Source of the DNA: Bemisia tabaci
Taxonomy: Eukaryota > Arthropoda > Insecta > Hemiptera > Aleyrodidae
NCBI RefSeq assembly: GCF_918797505.1
Contig: NC_092801.1
Span: forward strand, 36,014,517-36,078,516
Direction of reading: 5' to 3'
DNA: 64,000 nucleotides
Positions 1 through 10,905 of the stretch are shown piece by piece. Each line of letters starts with the position of its first letter. Position 1 is the stretch's first letter. The notes beneath the pieces are model-generated. The model did not search any database, was not told where the DNA came from, and saw nothing but the letters and a program-made list of their open reading frames with translations. The position numbers and the translations under genes were made by a program.

Positions 1-150
1 GCACGGTTGTGTGGAAATCAGATGAAGGATGAGCCCCACAGCTCCATCATCTACCATCAAATTTTTGCAGCCCGCAGAAATTTGATGATAGATGGTGCGC
101 ACCAGTCATTTGATCGGAATATGACGGGAATTTGATCGTGTAACCAGGCC
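1..150. repeat. Dispersed repeat O, copy 1 (cut by window edge)
   Basis: From base 1 this matches 54074-54165 plus 54394-54455, with the same order of words (CACGGTTGTGTGGAAATCAG, CCATCATCTACCATCAAA, then a GTGTAACCAGGCC end). The distant copy carries a C element in the middle, so this copy is the empty site. The left end lies outside the window. Confidence 0.75.
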
Positions 151-173
151 ATAACCGCGCATACTTGCACGGA

Positions 174-207
174 AGTGCACTTACTGCTCTCTTCGCTATC
201 ACGGCAG
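174..207 (-). repeat. Repeat Z terminal fragment
   Basis: GCTATCACGGCAG preceded by TTACTGCTCTCTTC is the reverse complement of the ends at 60925 and 62280, and matches 63434-63465. Only a terminal stub of about 34 bp is present. Confidence 0.6.
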
Positions 208-812
208 GGAGTATCTGTCGTGTTCAACGAGGAATCATGGACACGAAGTGGTATAGCCTTGTTAAAGTTGATCCCTGTCTGGTTGTACCTCGCAGCGAGC
301 GGGTGAAAAAGTGTTGAGGGATTCGAGTCTGACGGCGCGCGTGGCTGAGAGTGAAGGCTGCGAGGTGAGATCTCCTGGCTTCCACGTCTCTCAAACTCAC
401 TCTTTCGGCTCACCGAGTTGAACAGGCTTGCGGTCGCTCTCCTCCCTCTCCGCACAGGCGGGATGTTTGACTTGAAACGGCGAGATCCGAGGGTACAGAC
501 TCCCACGCAAAACTCAGCGCATCCCACGGACTCTACCAAAGCCATCTTGAGAATGTCATAACTTTTTATTACGGAGGATCATTGTGGGCCGCACTCGTAG
601 TCGCTCCTCCGATGTAAGGGCGTGTCTCGACTTTGGCATGAGCCCCGGAAAACGTGGATTTATACGTTAGACAGGGCTCTCTTGGAAATTGAGATATACC
701 CTTACGTCAGAGGAGGGACGTCATAGTCGTTCCACAAGTACCTCCTTTTCTCTGGATGGATCCGGCCTAGTTTCTGCCTTTCAACCATCCCCTCTCGATA
801 TTCCGCACACAG
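208..812. other. No recognised element
   Basis: About 600 bp with some GC-richer stretches. The 162-codon minus-strand open frame at 57-545 crosses repeats O and Z and has no recognisable domain, so I do not call it a gene. Confidence 0.5.
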
Positions 813-1323
813 CAATGGTGATGTTGTATGTGTGGGGAATTTGCGATTTGACTACTGATTTTTATGTAAAAGTTCGCGAGAAACACGATGGTGTCTCTGG
901 TTTTCTCTGAAATCAACTCCCAAGCTAAAAAAAAAGCTCTCAAGTTGAGGCCAAAATAGAAGGGATATCCCATCCTACCCTGAGAGTCCACCTCTACATC
1001 AAAACAAACTCTCCATGCAAAGATAGGGAGCAAGTACATTAGCAGGGTTGCCGTGTTTTCAGTTTTGGAGTTCCCAAATAAAGTGGCAGCCCTGTCAATG
1101 TATTTGCTCCCTATCTTTTCATGGAGAGTTTGTCTTGATGTAGAGGTGGACTCTCAGGATAGCGTGGGATATCCCCTCCATTTTGGCCTCAACTTGAGAG
1201 CTTTTTTTGAGCTTGGGAGTTGATTTCAGTGAAAACCAGTGTCACCATCGTGTTTCTCGCGAACTTTTACATGAGAATCAATAGTCAAATCGCGAATTCC
1301 TCACACATGCAACATCTCCATTA
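813..1323 (+). mobile_element. Palindromic MITE G, copy 1
   Basis: Two arms of about 225 bp (to ~1036, and from ~1096) are inverted copies around a ~60-bp centre. The arms run from GATGTTG..TGTGTGGGGAATTTGCG to GATAGGGAGCAAGTACATT. Full-length copies lie at 13871 and 57742. No coding capacity, so a non-autonomous DNA transposon is inferred. The centre has the same orientation as in copy 3. Confidence 0.85.
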
Positions 1324-1516
1324 CCGACATGTCCGCACTCTCCCCAGATACGTACCCTATACAGAACTCGCAACGTTGATAGACGTGTCTTAATACAAAT
1401 ATTCGTGCTCGGTGGATAACTGCGTTGCCTAGCAAAAAAATGAAGGTGCTTTAACTTTCCGCAACTAGTTTTGCACGGTATGGTCGGTACGTAAAAGGGA
1501 AGTAAAGTAAGCGAAA

Positions 1517-1650
1517 GTACCGATATTGTGCGATATTGCCGAAGTTGTGCGATATTACGTGTGCGCGACATTACCGATGTTGTGCGATATTACCGATGTT
1601 TTGCGACCGATATTGTGCGATATTATCGATGTTGCGCGATATTACCGATG
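1517..1650. repeat. Minisatellite, about 19-bp unit
   Basis: Imperfect head-to-tail repeats of a unit close to TTGTGCGATATTACCGATG, about six to seven copies, with variants such as GTTTTGCGACCGAT. A short open frame across it is a by-product of the repeat. Confidence 0.8.
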
Positions 1651-2079
1651 AAAAATCGACCACGCCAGTTTCATCTCTTGTTTGAAACAGAGCTTTTCAG
1701 CCTTTCAGATTGAAAAACTAAAAATTAGGCCAATTCACGGAGTATGCGAAACATATTCAAGTAGCATACGAGTAGCAACGAAGGACGCTTGGAGTGTAGG
1801 GTTGAAACGGGAAAAGGGAGAGAGGAGGAGGGGGCAATCTTGACAGCGAATCTCATTTCAGTGATAAAAGAGGAGCGTGAATATTCGGGCGGGCGGTTTG
1901 GTCGGCTCAAACGGGACCGGAAATAGCATTCGTGTTCAGGAGAGGGCACGCGGGGCGGCGAGGAACGAGGGGGGAGGGCACTTGTTGAATGTGGCGCCTG
2001 TCAAACGCCCGGAAACTACCCGCACGGCTCATCACGGCCGTCTCTTCACCTCTCTCCCGGGGAAATGTGCCGCCTACAC
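1651..2079. other. No recognised element
   Basis: About 430 bp of mixed composition, purine-rich around 1810-1840 and GC-richer around 1890-2060. No repeat match or gene signal was seen. Confidence 0.5.
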
Positions 2080-2585
2080 CGCCGTGCTGAGGAAAAACGC
2101 CGTATGAACATTCGAGAGTTGCCAAATTTTGCCGAATAAAACATGTATATTCGAGGAGAGATCTGCATATTTCGTCGTTCCCCGTACGAAAGAACGTAAC
2201 TACTTTTCAGTGTTGCGAAATTTCCCCTCATATATTGCGTTTTTACTAGAGGAATCTTCGGCATTTCTAACTACAAATTTTACTAATTTTTCCCCGGATC
2301 TCATATGCAAAAATCAGTAAAATGTTGGACTAAAATTTTACAAGGATACCCTTGTAAAAAATTGAATTTTTTAAGTCAATTTTGCAACCTTGGGATGGAG
2401 TTACGTACCTCCGTCCAGGAAACGACGATTTTTCCTTGAAATATTTAGATAATGTGAATTAAAGTGCGAATAAAATTGTCCAAAAAACTCGACAAAAAGT
2501 ATTCACAACTAGTAACTTCGGTTTTTCTTTGGGGAAATACGGCAACGTCTGAAGGTTCATACGGCGTTTTTTCTTGGCACAGCAG
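2080..2585. mobile_element. MITE A, copy 1, with a nested insertion
   Basis: The ends are GCCGTGCTGAGGAAAAACG and its inverted match closing with CGGCGTTTTTTCTTGGCAC. Removing the nested 257-bp palindrome at 2172-2428 leaves ~249 bp, the normal A length. The inner terminal repeat contains ATTCGAGAGTTGCC on one side and GGCAACGTCTGAAGG on the other. Confidence 0.85.
2172..2428. mobile_element. Palindromic insertion nested in A copy 1
   Basis: It starts TCGTCGTT and ends AACGACGA, with further inverted words (ACGTAACT and AGTTACGT; GTTGCGAAATT and AATTTTGCAAC). Its removal restores normal A length. No second copy was seen, so the family is unnamed. Confidence 0.6.
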
Positions 2586-2804
2586 TACACGAGTGAGTGC
2601 CTACATGATGAGGTAACTAAAAGTTCAGTCTTCTGTGTTACCTAAGAGAGCATGATCATCAAGAGTGGACGTATTTACGCTAAAAAGAACTACTTTGCAC
2701 GCAGCCCCGATGCAATCGCGTTCAGCATGAACGAGTCGAAATGAATATTTAAAAAATTTGGCCTAGCAGCATCCGAGTAAGGCATTTTATATAGAATATC
2801 TTCC
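2586..2804. other. Spacer with an H-like stub
   Basis: GTGGACGTATTTACGC at 2664-2679 matches the terminal repeat of family H, but the second end is missing. The rest is unrecognised. Confidence 0.45.
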
Positions 2805-2967
2805 CATTGGCGGATCCAGCAATTTGGCAACACTGGATTTCCTCCATTTGAACCTATGGGAATGTATCGATTCGTGGAGGGGCCAGGTGCTCCGACAAGA
2901 ATCGATTATTTAGCATAGATTTGAATGGAGGGAATTCGGTGTTGCCAAGTTGCTGGATACGCCTCTG
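2805..2967. mobile_element. hAT-like MITE with near-perfect 8-bp target duplication
   Basis: The ends are CATTGGCGGATCCAGC and GCTGGATACGCCTCTG, with inverted arms containing GGCAACACTGG and CGGTGTTGCC. The flanks are TATCTTCC and AATCTTCC, an 8-bp duplication with one mismatch. CAGNGGCG-type ends with 8-bp duplications are typical of hAT elements. At 163 bp it is non-autonomous. Confidence 0.75.
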
Positions 2968-2998
2968 AATCTTCCGTTTTGGAAACAAAATCCGTTTT

Positions 2999-3250
2999 GA
3001 CGGTGAAACCCCCAAATCACGTATGTCGTTTGCGGTGTTTGGAAATTTCCGTTTCAATTTTATTTTTTTAAAACTAGAAAAAATCAATCCGATGCCTTTA
3101 AGTTCTCTCAGCATTTTCTTGGCAAACAGAAGAAAAAGTCACGGAAGTTTATAAGAATTATCGTTGAGAACTTCTTCATTTGAAAAATAGAGAATAACAG
3201 TAAGTTGTCGCAGACCAAGACACGCGGTTTGAGAGTTTTACCGTCAATTT
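2999..3250. mobile_element. MITE II, copy 1
   Basis: The left end GACGGTGAAACCCCCAAATC and right end GTTTGAGAGTTTTACCGTC are inverted matches. The body aligns with copies at 5919 and 27773, sharing ACGTATGTCGTTTGCGGTG. It starts about 24 bp after the hAT-like insertion's target duplication. Confidence 0.75.
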
Positions 3251-4110
3251 ATTGGTTTTATGCAACGATATGTATTAAAGACTCTTGTTAAGTCATCAAT
3301 AATCATACAAAACACACTTGAAAATTTTTCGAGTGATAAAAAATTGACGCATTTCACCATAGGCTGCATGAAAAACGCCTCATTCATTTGTATTCTTCTT
3401 CAGCAGTATGTGATATCTTGTTTTGTTAGGTTTCGAAAACAAGAGACGAATTTTCAGGTTACAAATTTGGAGAGAAGGGTTCAACTTTACTTAGGACAGC
3501 AGTAGGTACAGCTCAAATATGTGGACTGTTCATGGTGCACCGCACGCCGGCAGCCCATGTCGGCGAAAAGAACTGTGGCGAGTTAAACGCCTTCAAATTT
3601 TTGCTATGCAACACGGCCATCCATTGAGCACGAATAGTTGTATCAAGGCGCCTTCAACAACGTCGTGAGTTACGTAGATATTGGTACAATCCACGCACTT
3701 GCCGCTTTCGTTTTCCTCGTTTTGTTTTTGTTGTTTGTTCGTTGGTTTTTTTTTGTTTTTTTAAACAAAATGAGTGAAGTTATTGCTGCTGAATCAGAAT
3801 TAGTTCATTGAAACTAAATGAGTTTCATATTTGTTTGCTCGAATAAACTAAAGATTGTTTGCACGGAACAGAAATACTGAATTTCATTTTTCCATGGACT
3901 ATCTTGAAAGATCTTCAAATGAATATGTTCCAGAATAGCTCTAGCTAGTGCGGGGCAAATAATATCGGGGTCAAAATAATGCATTCAGGTTAATGATAGG
4001 TGACAAGGCAGTTTACCAGCAATATTATTATCCCCCGAAGTTTAAGGAGTAACTGATCTTTCAAAATGTATAGTTTGGAAAATACAGACACAATAAACGC
4101 ACATTCTGTA
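3251..4110. other. Mostly unrecognised AT-rich sequence
   Basis: Apart from the degenerate I module at 3588-3645, no repeat match or exon was seen. It includes a T-rich run at 3720-3765. Confidence 0.5.
3588..3645 (+). repeat. Degenerate copy of module I
   Basis: CGCCTTCAAATTTTTGCTAT followed by GCA, ..GAGCACGAATAGTTGTATCA follows the order of the I consensus with many substitutions. It is the only I-like sequence before 23 kb, which suggests an older copy. Confidence 0.45.
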
Positions 4111-4237
4111 TATTATGCAAATTGTTCAAAATTATGTAAAATTATGCAAATTATGCAAAATTATGTAACATTATGTAAAATTATGCAAAATTATGTAACA
4201 TTATGCAAACTATGCACATTATACAAATTATGTAATT
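4111..4237. repeat. AT-rich tandem array of ATTATGCAA-type units
   Basis: About eleven head-to-tail variants of an 11-bp word close to AAAATTATGCA, alternating with ATTATGTAACA, giving a longer-period substructure. The open frame across it is a by-product. Confidence 0.85.
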
Positions 4238-4924
4238 TTCAACTTTATAGTCTACGGCGCTATCTTTGCTGCGGACTTTCTCTGCCTATTTCTAAAAACA
4301 CTATGATAAAAGACGGAGCTAAAAGGGAAAATAGGTATTGAAGGAAACGTAAGAAAAATTAAAAATCCAAAGAACAAGCGGCGTGGGTAGAAACACAAAC
4401 AAGTGCACTAATTGTTCCGGGTGTTATCATTGCTAACTGGAAGAATCTAACGAACTGCAAAATGACTTGAAAGCTTCAGAACTTGATCGCATCTCTCTCT
4501 TTCCCTGAGCACTTAATAATTTTTGCTCTTTCAAAACTTTCGAGATCCTTTTCTTCGCTCTCATGAGCTTTGAACGAGGCACTAGACAAAGAGTAAAATA
4601 AGCTCCCGGGTTACGTTTTCTCTTCAACATTTTGCGCAGAGAGTGATTGTATAAATCAAGTATTTATAATTGTAGCAACAGTTACATGACAAAATTACGG
4701 ACGACGTCATTCACATGAAATATTGTCCGTTAGATCAGTGTCCGGCTTGCCCAAGAATTGATTTCCGACATTTTTCATATCAATAATGATTTTAGTGCAA
4801 TTTACCGCAGGAAGGTGACGATATCGAATGAACCAAGGATAAAGAACGTGAGAACATACGGCTTGGCATTGAATCGTCAGATGAAGGCACAAGGCAGTGG
4901 CAAGGGCACACGGCCATTATAAGC
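4238..4924. other. No recognised element
   Basis: About 690 bp of AT-rich sequence without a repeat match, gene signal or strong inverted repeat that I could see. Confidence 0.5.
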
Positions 4925-5046
4925 GGACGTATTCCTACCAAACGGAACTATGTGTATCAAGACATGAGCTCTGAGGCCCATAAAAATATATGCTTGAAAG
5001 GGCTCATGTCTTGATGCACATAGTTCCGTTTGGCAGAAATACGTCC
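4925..5046. mobile_element. Short palindromic MITE H, copy 1
   Basis: The ~50-bp ends are inverted copies: GGACGTATTCCTACCAAACG..GACATGAGC and its match ending GGCAGAAATACGTCC. The total is about 122 bp. Related copies lie at 26112 and 33502, and longer relatives at 23735, 28690 and 43741. Confidence 0.85.
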
Positions 5047-5385
5047 AAGTAGCAAAAACATCAAGATTAGCGTCAATCACGGCGAGTTATCTACCGCTAG
5101 CAGCTCATTTCTACGCTAACGCCTCCGGCCTCCCGTTGGGTGACGTCGTGTTCTCGAAGGAGCGAAACTCCGGAAGAAAACTTTCTTGAAAAATCTGGAA
5201 TTCAGAGTAGCCGAGGCAACTTTTATTAGATTTTTATGTAAACAACTCGAGATAAACAATGCGCACATAACTCGCTAGACCTGTCGCTTGTCGCTGGCCT
5301 TTCACGCTGTTGCCACCAATTATAAAAAAAAAAATATTTTAATTGAAAGGAAAAGCGAGTAACTCTAACACAAAAGGCCATTATC
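5047..5385. other. No recognised element
   Basis: About 340 bp of sequence without a repeat match or convincing exon. Confidence 0.5.
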
Positions 5386-5872
5386 TTCACCTTCCGGCCA
5401 ACGTGGGACAAGCGCCATGCGAAGTTTCAAAATTTCCGCCGCCATTTTATTTTTTTACGGAGAAATTGTCCGAAGAAGCTGTCAGAAAATGTCACTGAAT
5501 TTTATCGGCACACAGTGAATCGAGTCAATTAGAGAGGTCGGACTTGAAATTTTTGGACAAAACTATAAATTTTGATATTTCTTTCGTCACATTTTAAATT
5601 TTAAGGGTTGCTTCCAGAAGAAAATTTTACGAGGAAACCAATGGAACCATTTTTAGAACCTCAAACTCTTGTATGAATGGAGTTATAAGCTTTGAAAGTT
5701 TCCAAATTGTGTCCGACCTTTCCTATGGACTCGATCCACAGCGGCAGCTCAAAGAATATTCCGTGAAATTTTCAAACAATGTCAACTAAAAATTTATCTG
5801 TGAAAAAATAAAATGGCGGTAAAAATTTTGAAACGTCGCATGACGCATGTGATACTTTGGCCGGAAGATGAC
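5386..5872. mobile_element. MITE E, copy 1, split by F
   Basis: The left end CACCTTCCGGCCAACGTGGG and right end GATACTTTGGCCGGAAGATG are inverted. AATTTCCGCCGCCATTTTAT on the left pairs with AAAATGGCGG on the right. An F element occupies 5513-5741; without it E is about 258 bp, like copies at 34032, 43277 and 50912. Confidence 0.85.
5513..5741. mobile_element. Repeat F, copy 1, nested in E
   Basis: CAGTGAATCGAGTCAATTAG..AGGTCGGAC starts it and GTCCGACCT..ACTCGATCCACAG ends it. The E sequence reads TATCGGCA before and CGGCAGC after, suggesting a degenerate target duplication containing CGGCA. Copy 2 is at 10670. Confidence 0.75.
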
Positions 5873-5918
5873 GTCATCACAATCGTTTCTTAAACAGCTT
5901 CTGGCTTCATGAGGCCTT

Positions 5919-6181
5919 ATATCGACAGTGGAACTACAAGGCCACGTATCTCGTTTGCGGTTTTTCAAAATCTTAGCTTCCATTCAATTTTTTTGGAAAA
6001 AAATGTATCAATATCATTCATTGAAGATTACACAGAGTTTTCTCCGCTCAAAGAAGAAAATTCATGGAAGTTTTCAAGAATTGATGTTGAGTAGTTTTTC
6101 ATTTAAAAAATGAAGTATGACAGGAAGTTTGCAACGTCGCAAACCGAGATTCGTGGTTTGGTAGTTTTACCGTTGATATAG
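5919..6181. mobile_element. MITE II, copy 2
   Basis: Starts ATATCGACAGTGGAACTAC and ends GTAGTTTTACCGTTGATAT, as inverted ends. Inside, CACGTATCTCGTTTGCGG and CGCAAACCGAGATTCGTGG form the longer arms. Confidence 0.85.
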
Positions 6182-6813
6182 TTTAAACTGTGACAAAGGG
6201 TGCTTTAATGAGCTTTCATGATTCACATAACATCATAAAAATTCAATTTTCACGAATTTATACGTAGTATTCAACTGCATAGCTTTGGAAATAGATTCTT
6301 ACAAGCGATGATTGTGCCATGCCACGTAAATAACACTAAGTACCAGAGAAAAATATTGCTAGCATGAAAATCTGACGTGCGTAGGTTCCGTTTGGTTCGT
6401 ACCTTCTTAAAACTTTCGGAGATCATGGAATTTTTTCCTTTGCATTTTGTACTTTTTGCAGAGGCAAACCATCAGACTTTCCTGTAAAGATCCATTTCCA
6501 AAGTTAACCAGTTGAATTACGCACAGAAATTATGAAACATTTGCCCGTTCCAAGATAATGCGTTGAGGGTCTCCTTAAATCTCCTCATTCACAATGTAAA
6601 CCCTATGGGGCTTTTTAGTGAACGACCATGTATGCGGCCCGTCCGTAGTTAATCGAAAAACACCGAGCAGTTGGCGGAACAATGAAGTATAAATTGCAAT
6701 TTTTTTTTGGAATCAGTAAGTTTAAGTTTAAATTGGGATGAGAGTATTGACTGATGGAACATTTCAAGCGCACCCCGCTTGCTTTATTCCTTAGATGTTC
6801 ATGGAGATTACAA
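6182..6813. other. No recognised element
   Basis: About 630 bp of AT-rich sequence between MITE II and palindrome T, with no repeat match or coding signal. Confidence 0.5.
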
Positions 6814-7266
6814 CCTTATGGTGATTCGATGGACGCCATATTTTTTGTTAGAACGGCATGCGATATATCGCATCAATTGGTTCCATTTTTTCAGCTACTC
6901 GTCATTTTTCTCCAATTTTGAGATCGCAATTCTGTTGTCAGGAGACTAAAACACTCACTTACCAATTTTAACAAAGAAATTCAACGTAATAAAGGCGTGG
7001 TTTTTTCTAGAGAGAAAACATCGCATTCGAGTGCAGTTTCAATATAAGTATCGAATGCGATGTTTTCTCTCTAAAAAAACCACGCCTTTATTGCGTTGAA
7101 TTTCTTTGTTAAAATTGGTGAGTGAGTGCTTTAGTCTCCTGACAACAGAATTGCGATCTCAAAGTTGGAGAAAAATGACGAGTAGCTGAAAAAATGGAAC
7201 CAATTGATGCGATATAACGTATGCCGTTCTGACACAAAATATGGCGTCCATCGAATCACCTTAAGG
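6814..7266. mobile_element. Near-perfect 450-bp palindrome T
   Basis: Arms of about 215 bp (6814-7031 and 7053-7266) are almost exact inverted copies around a ~20-bp loop. They run from CCTTATGGTGATTCGATGG through GCGATATATCGCATCAATTG to the mirrored AACATCGCATTCGA and end CGAATCACCTTAAGG. A foldback element is inferred. Only one copy is in the window. Confidence 0.85.
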
Positions 7267-7422
7267 GAAGGAAACCACAATGATACGTTCTAGCTTTTGA
7301 TGAAAACCATCCATTATTTTCAACATCCCTTGAGCCTTCAACTTGTTTACCATGACCTATTTTGCATTTGTCATTTTTGCTGTCCATATAAACCGCTGAC
7401 GATGGCGTCTGATACCATTGAT

Positions 7423-7673
7423 GCCTTGCTGAGGAAAAACGCCGTATGAGTCTTTATACGTTGCCAGATTTCCTTCAATTTAAGCCGAATTTACTGGGAA
7501 AATTTTGAATCTTTCTCTCTAAATTCCTCCAACCATTTTGTTTGCAATTTGATCTCAAGTATCTGGAAATTTCAAGGATAAATATGAACAATTTTCCTTA
7601 AAAAGGCTTGTTTAGTTCGGCAAAATTCGGCAACTCTTGAATGTTCCTACGGCGTTTTTTTTAACATGGCAGA
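7423..7673. mobile_element. MITE A, copy 2
   Basis: Starts GCCTTGCTGAGGAAAAACGC and ends CTACGGCGTTTTTTTTAACA, followed by TGGCAG. The body has the usual GTTGCCAGATTTCCTTC and TCGGCAACTCTTGAATG arms. Length ~251 bp. Confidence 0.85.
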
Positions 7674-8526
7674 GTGGCTGACAACTCTCATAATTAAATG
7701 GTATGAATCAAAACATGCTGTCTCCCTTTCTCTATTACTCTCACTCGACTTTTCCGTATATTTCTCGCACGTGAAAGTATATCTCATTTCTCTCAAACCT
7801 CGATCACAAAAAATAAATGCTCACATCATTTTTAGTCAGAAAATTGCGTGGTTTTTCTTAAAAAAATAAACCACGCTGAGAAATTTGGCAACGTCTGATA
7901 GAGTTCGGATATTTCCAGTTAACTCCACCCGATTCTAATCGAATTTCACAAAGGAAGTTTTCTAACGCAATGAAAACTGTTCATTTGTGAAGAGAGTAAA
8001 AGGTCGAATAATCTCGGCAAAATTGCATCCGCGGGGCTGAACGTAGACATAGTCTATTTTTTGATAAGACCGGAATTTTTTTCGATCTAGAAAAAAGGAA
8101 AGAGGAAAAAATTACAGTGGCGATGAGTGTTTTCCGAGCTGCGAGGACGCAATATCCGAGTCACTAAGCCTTTTACGCGATAAAATGTAGCAGCTATGCT
8201 CATCATTTCCCCCGACGCTCTCTTTTTCTTTGTCTTTTATTTTAATTTCCCGATAATACCTTGCAATACTAAACACTGCGGGCGAGAAAAATGCGAAGCA
8301 CCGATCCAGAAACTTATTTAATAGTGTTTAAAAAACTTCTCCAGAAGTCCTCGTAACAGATTCTACTTTCAGAAACTTATACTCCCCCGCACACCCCTCG
8401 ATGCCCCCCTTCCCTCGAGCTTAAAATCCATACCGTCGCAACGCCTTTTCGACTCGGAAACAACAGGATCGAAATTCGATATCTATCGATTTATCGAAGT
8501 TCGGTATTTTTAACCGATATACAATG
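7674..8526. other. No recognised element
   Basis: About 850 bp without a family match. A local inverted pattern of CGATATCTATCGATTTATCG at 8479-8498 is short and unmatched elsewhere. Confidence 0.5.
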
Positions 8527-9326
8527 CTGCCGTCCTCCGGAAAAAGGCCTTATGAACCTTCAGGCGTTGCCAAATTGTCTTCGATAAAACGCACTGATTT
8601 TCTAGTAAAATTACGAATACTTTTCTTCCAATCTTGCAAATAATGTTGGTTGCAATGGACCACTAGACAAGGTACGAATTTCAGCATTCTGATACATGTT
8701 TCTCAACCAAAATTTCACGTAGAACACGATACGCACAACGAAAATTACCAAAATCAACTCCTGACGAAGATATTTAATGATTCTTGATGCGTGAATTCAA
8801 ACCACCCGCTCATGAAAACTCAATGCTCTACGTGATTCACATCGCGCGCTAAATGTTTATCATGACAGTCTCTGCGATGTAAACATCTTTAACTTCAATC
8901 TTGACACTTTGGCTCAGCTATAGCAAATTACAAATAGTTTGAACAACACATGGTGGAAAATGAACATTGCTCGATTGAGAAGCTTGCTGAAACCGTTGTA
9001 GTGCGCGATTTGACTCACGTAGAACTTTGAGTTTCTTGTGAGCGGGCAGTTCAAATTCCTCGTAATCAGTGCGAAATAAAAACGTTAAAACATATCTTCG
9101 TTAGAAGTTGATTTCGGTAATTTTCGTAGTGTGCTACGTTAAATTCTGGTTAAGAAACATGTATCAGATTGCTTAAATTCGTACCTTGTCTAGTGGTCCA
9201 TTTCACCTGCAGTTCCTGAAAATTTCAAGGAAGATATCCATAATTTTCCTCAAAAATAAACATTTTATCGAAGGAAATGTGGCAACTCTCGAATGTTCAT
9301 ACGGCGTTCTTCCTTAACACGGCAGA
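8527..9326. mobile_element. MITE A, copy 3, containing B
   Basis: The left end CTGCCGTCCTCCGGAAAAAG and right end GTTCTTCCTTAACACGGCAG belong to family A. The normal A interior resumes on both sides of B at 8656-9200. Without B, A is about 255 bp. Confidence 0.9.
8656..9200. mobile_element. Repeat B, complete copy nested in A
   Basis: Perfect inverted ends TGGACCACTAGACAAGGTAC and GTACCTTGTCTAGTGGTCCA, 545 bp. The flanking A sequence reads GCAA then TTTCACC, against GCAATTTTACC in uninterrupted A copy 4, so the junction fits a 2-bp AT duplication. No coding sequence. Confidence 0.9.
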
Positions 9327-9600
9327 ACAGGGATCGGGTAGAGTGCTGTTAATTGGAGTCACCGAAAATTCACGAAGATTTAACAAGGAATCGTTTTAAG
9401 TAAACACTTTTTTCACTGAAACAAGGATGATTATGCAGGAGAAAGCAGTCGGTTAGCATCAGTGACTTGAATTCTAGCGTGACTTACTGGAACGCCTTCA
9501 ATTTTGACCATGCTTCACGCCTCACTCCGAAGCTGGTTTAGTTGTATTCCAAATGCCATAATATCTCTCGCTTGGTCCAACGGTAGAAATATTTTGCCGT
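9327..9600 (+). repeat. Dispersed repeat R, copy 1
   Basis: Matches 13375-13671 in inverted orientation over about 270 bp (for example GTCACCGAAAATTCACGAAG and CGAAGCTGGTTTAGTTGTAT). It starts directly at the right end of A copy 3 and finishes in an A-like TTTGCCGTGCTA. The repeat class is unknown. Confidence 0.75.
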
Positions 9601-10140
9601 GCTACATAGGGTGTTTTTAGAAATGGGGCAGTCGCGTTTTAAATTGATCGAAAAAAGTTGAGGGGAAAAATGTAACGACTTCCTCCATAGGGGAAAATCA
9701 TTAATTGAGTACTGCGTTCAGCGACTTCAGAATTTGGAAAAAGTGGACAGTTTTTGACGTTCGACGAGGAATCATTTTTGAAAGGTTTTTTGGGCGCTTC
9801 TGGGTACCAGATGCGCCCTTTCCAGCCGTTCGACTCCCCCGATGTAACATGTACTATACTACATACCGTTTTGCCTTATGGGTAATGACGCCATTCTGGT
9901 ACACCCGGGAAAATTTGATTATTTTCTGCATCTGGTATTCGTAAAAGTTTTCGTGAAATGTTTTGCTTTTAAGCATAACAATCTCGCACGGACGTATTAC
10001 CTGGTTAAACTATTTTGGGGCTTCGTTATGCTTAAATGCCTCATATTCGAGGTTGTAGTTTCAGATTGATTCGAAAAAATCACGAACAGTCACGTGATCT
10101 CTTCATTTTAGTGACGTATTACTGTGCTATTTTGTGATTG
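9601..10140. other. No recognised element
   Basis: About 540 bp of AT-rich sequence with no repeat match or strong inverted repeat. Composition becomes more mixed toward 10140. Confidence 0.5.
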
Positions 10141-10640
10141 GTTCATTTTCTCGGCGCAGCATCGTCAAGCGTCAGCTGTTTGCGGCTCTGGGTTGAAGGT
10201 TTAAGGTTATGTCAGAGAGAATAGAAAGTTAGAGGCCCGACTCGATGCTAGGTAATTGAAACAGATGCGCTCGCAGCGCGCTCGCTGGCAACGTACGCAA
10301 CTACTATTTTCTATTGTTTTCCAGAGACTAGCGGCGGGTATGTTGCTGCCGGACCGCCTTCACGTAGGCAATTTGTTATACATCGTCCGTCCGCAATACT
10401 CTCGCTTGGCCGTATGAAAACGTTCCTCGCATGCGCAGTGTTAAAGAAGCGCCCTCCAACGCTTTGGCGTTGGAACTGCTTGTTTCGCAGTTTCAACAAG
10501 TTCTAAAAATGTGTCATTTTCGTTTGGCGCACGAGGTGTATTGCGTCAGTACTCGGTAGCCAGTGCACTGACGAGAAAAAAAAAATCGGTGACATGAACC
10601 TCAGTACGGTTTTCCTTTTCGGCCGTGGTGCTTGAATCGT
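10141..10640. promoter_or_regulatory. Candidate regulatory island with an NRF1-like site
   Basis: GC-richer and without repeat matches. It contains CGCATGCGCAG at 10428-10438, the core of NRF1-type sites, plus a GTGATTGGTT CCAAT-type word near 10134 and GTGACGTATT near 10112 just outside. No open frame here is credible as a gene. The function is inferred from motif content only. Confidence 0.3.
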
Positions 10641-10642
10641 AT

Positions 10643-10668
10643 ACTGCCGTCCCATGAAAAAACGCCGC
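10643..10668. repeat. MITE A left-end fragment
   Basis: ACTGCCGTCCCATGAAAAAA followed by CGCCG resembles the A left end. It stops where repeat F begins. Confidence 0.5.
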
Positions 10669-10669
10669 A

Positions 10670-10905
10670 CAGCGGGTCGGATCAATTAAAGAGGTCGGAC
10701 ATGAAATTTTTGACTAAATCTGCAAATTTTGATGTATATTTCGTCACATTTTAAATTTCAAGGGGTGCTTCTAGAAAAAAAATTCACGAGAAAACCAATG
10801 GAACCACTTTTAGAACCTCAAAGCTTTGTGTATGAACGGAGTTGTAAGCGTTTGGAATTTCCAATTTTTGCCCGACCTCCCGCACTAACTCGATCCACTG
10901 TGCGA
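10670..10905. mobile_element. Repeat F, copy 2
   Basis: Aligns with F copy 1 across its length (AGAGGTCGGACATGAAATTT, CCAATGGAACCACTTTTAGA) and ends CTCGATCCACTG. The start is degenerate (GGGTCGGATCAATTAAAGAG). Confidence 0.8.

Noticed and set aside
57..545. 162-codon minus-strand open frame as a gene
   Set aside because: It crosses the repeats O and Z, has no recognisable domain, and no promoter or splice signal could be tied to it.
4111..4237. ATGCAA-type array as a cluster of octamer enhancer sites
   Set aside because: The period and decay pattern fit a simple tandem repeat. There is no independent sign of regulatory use.
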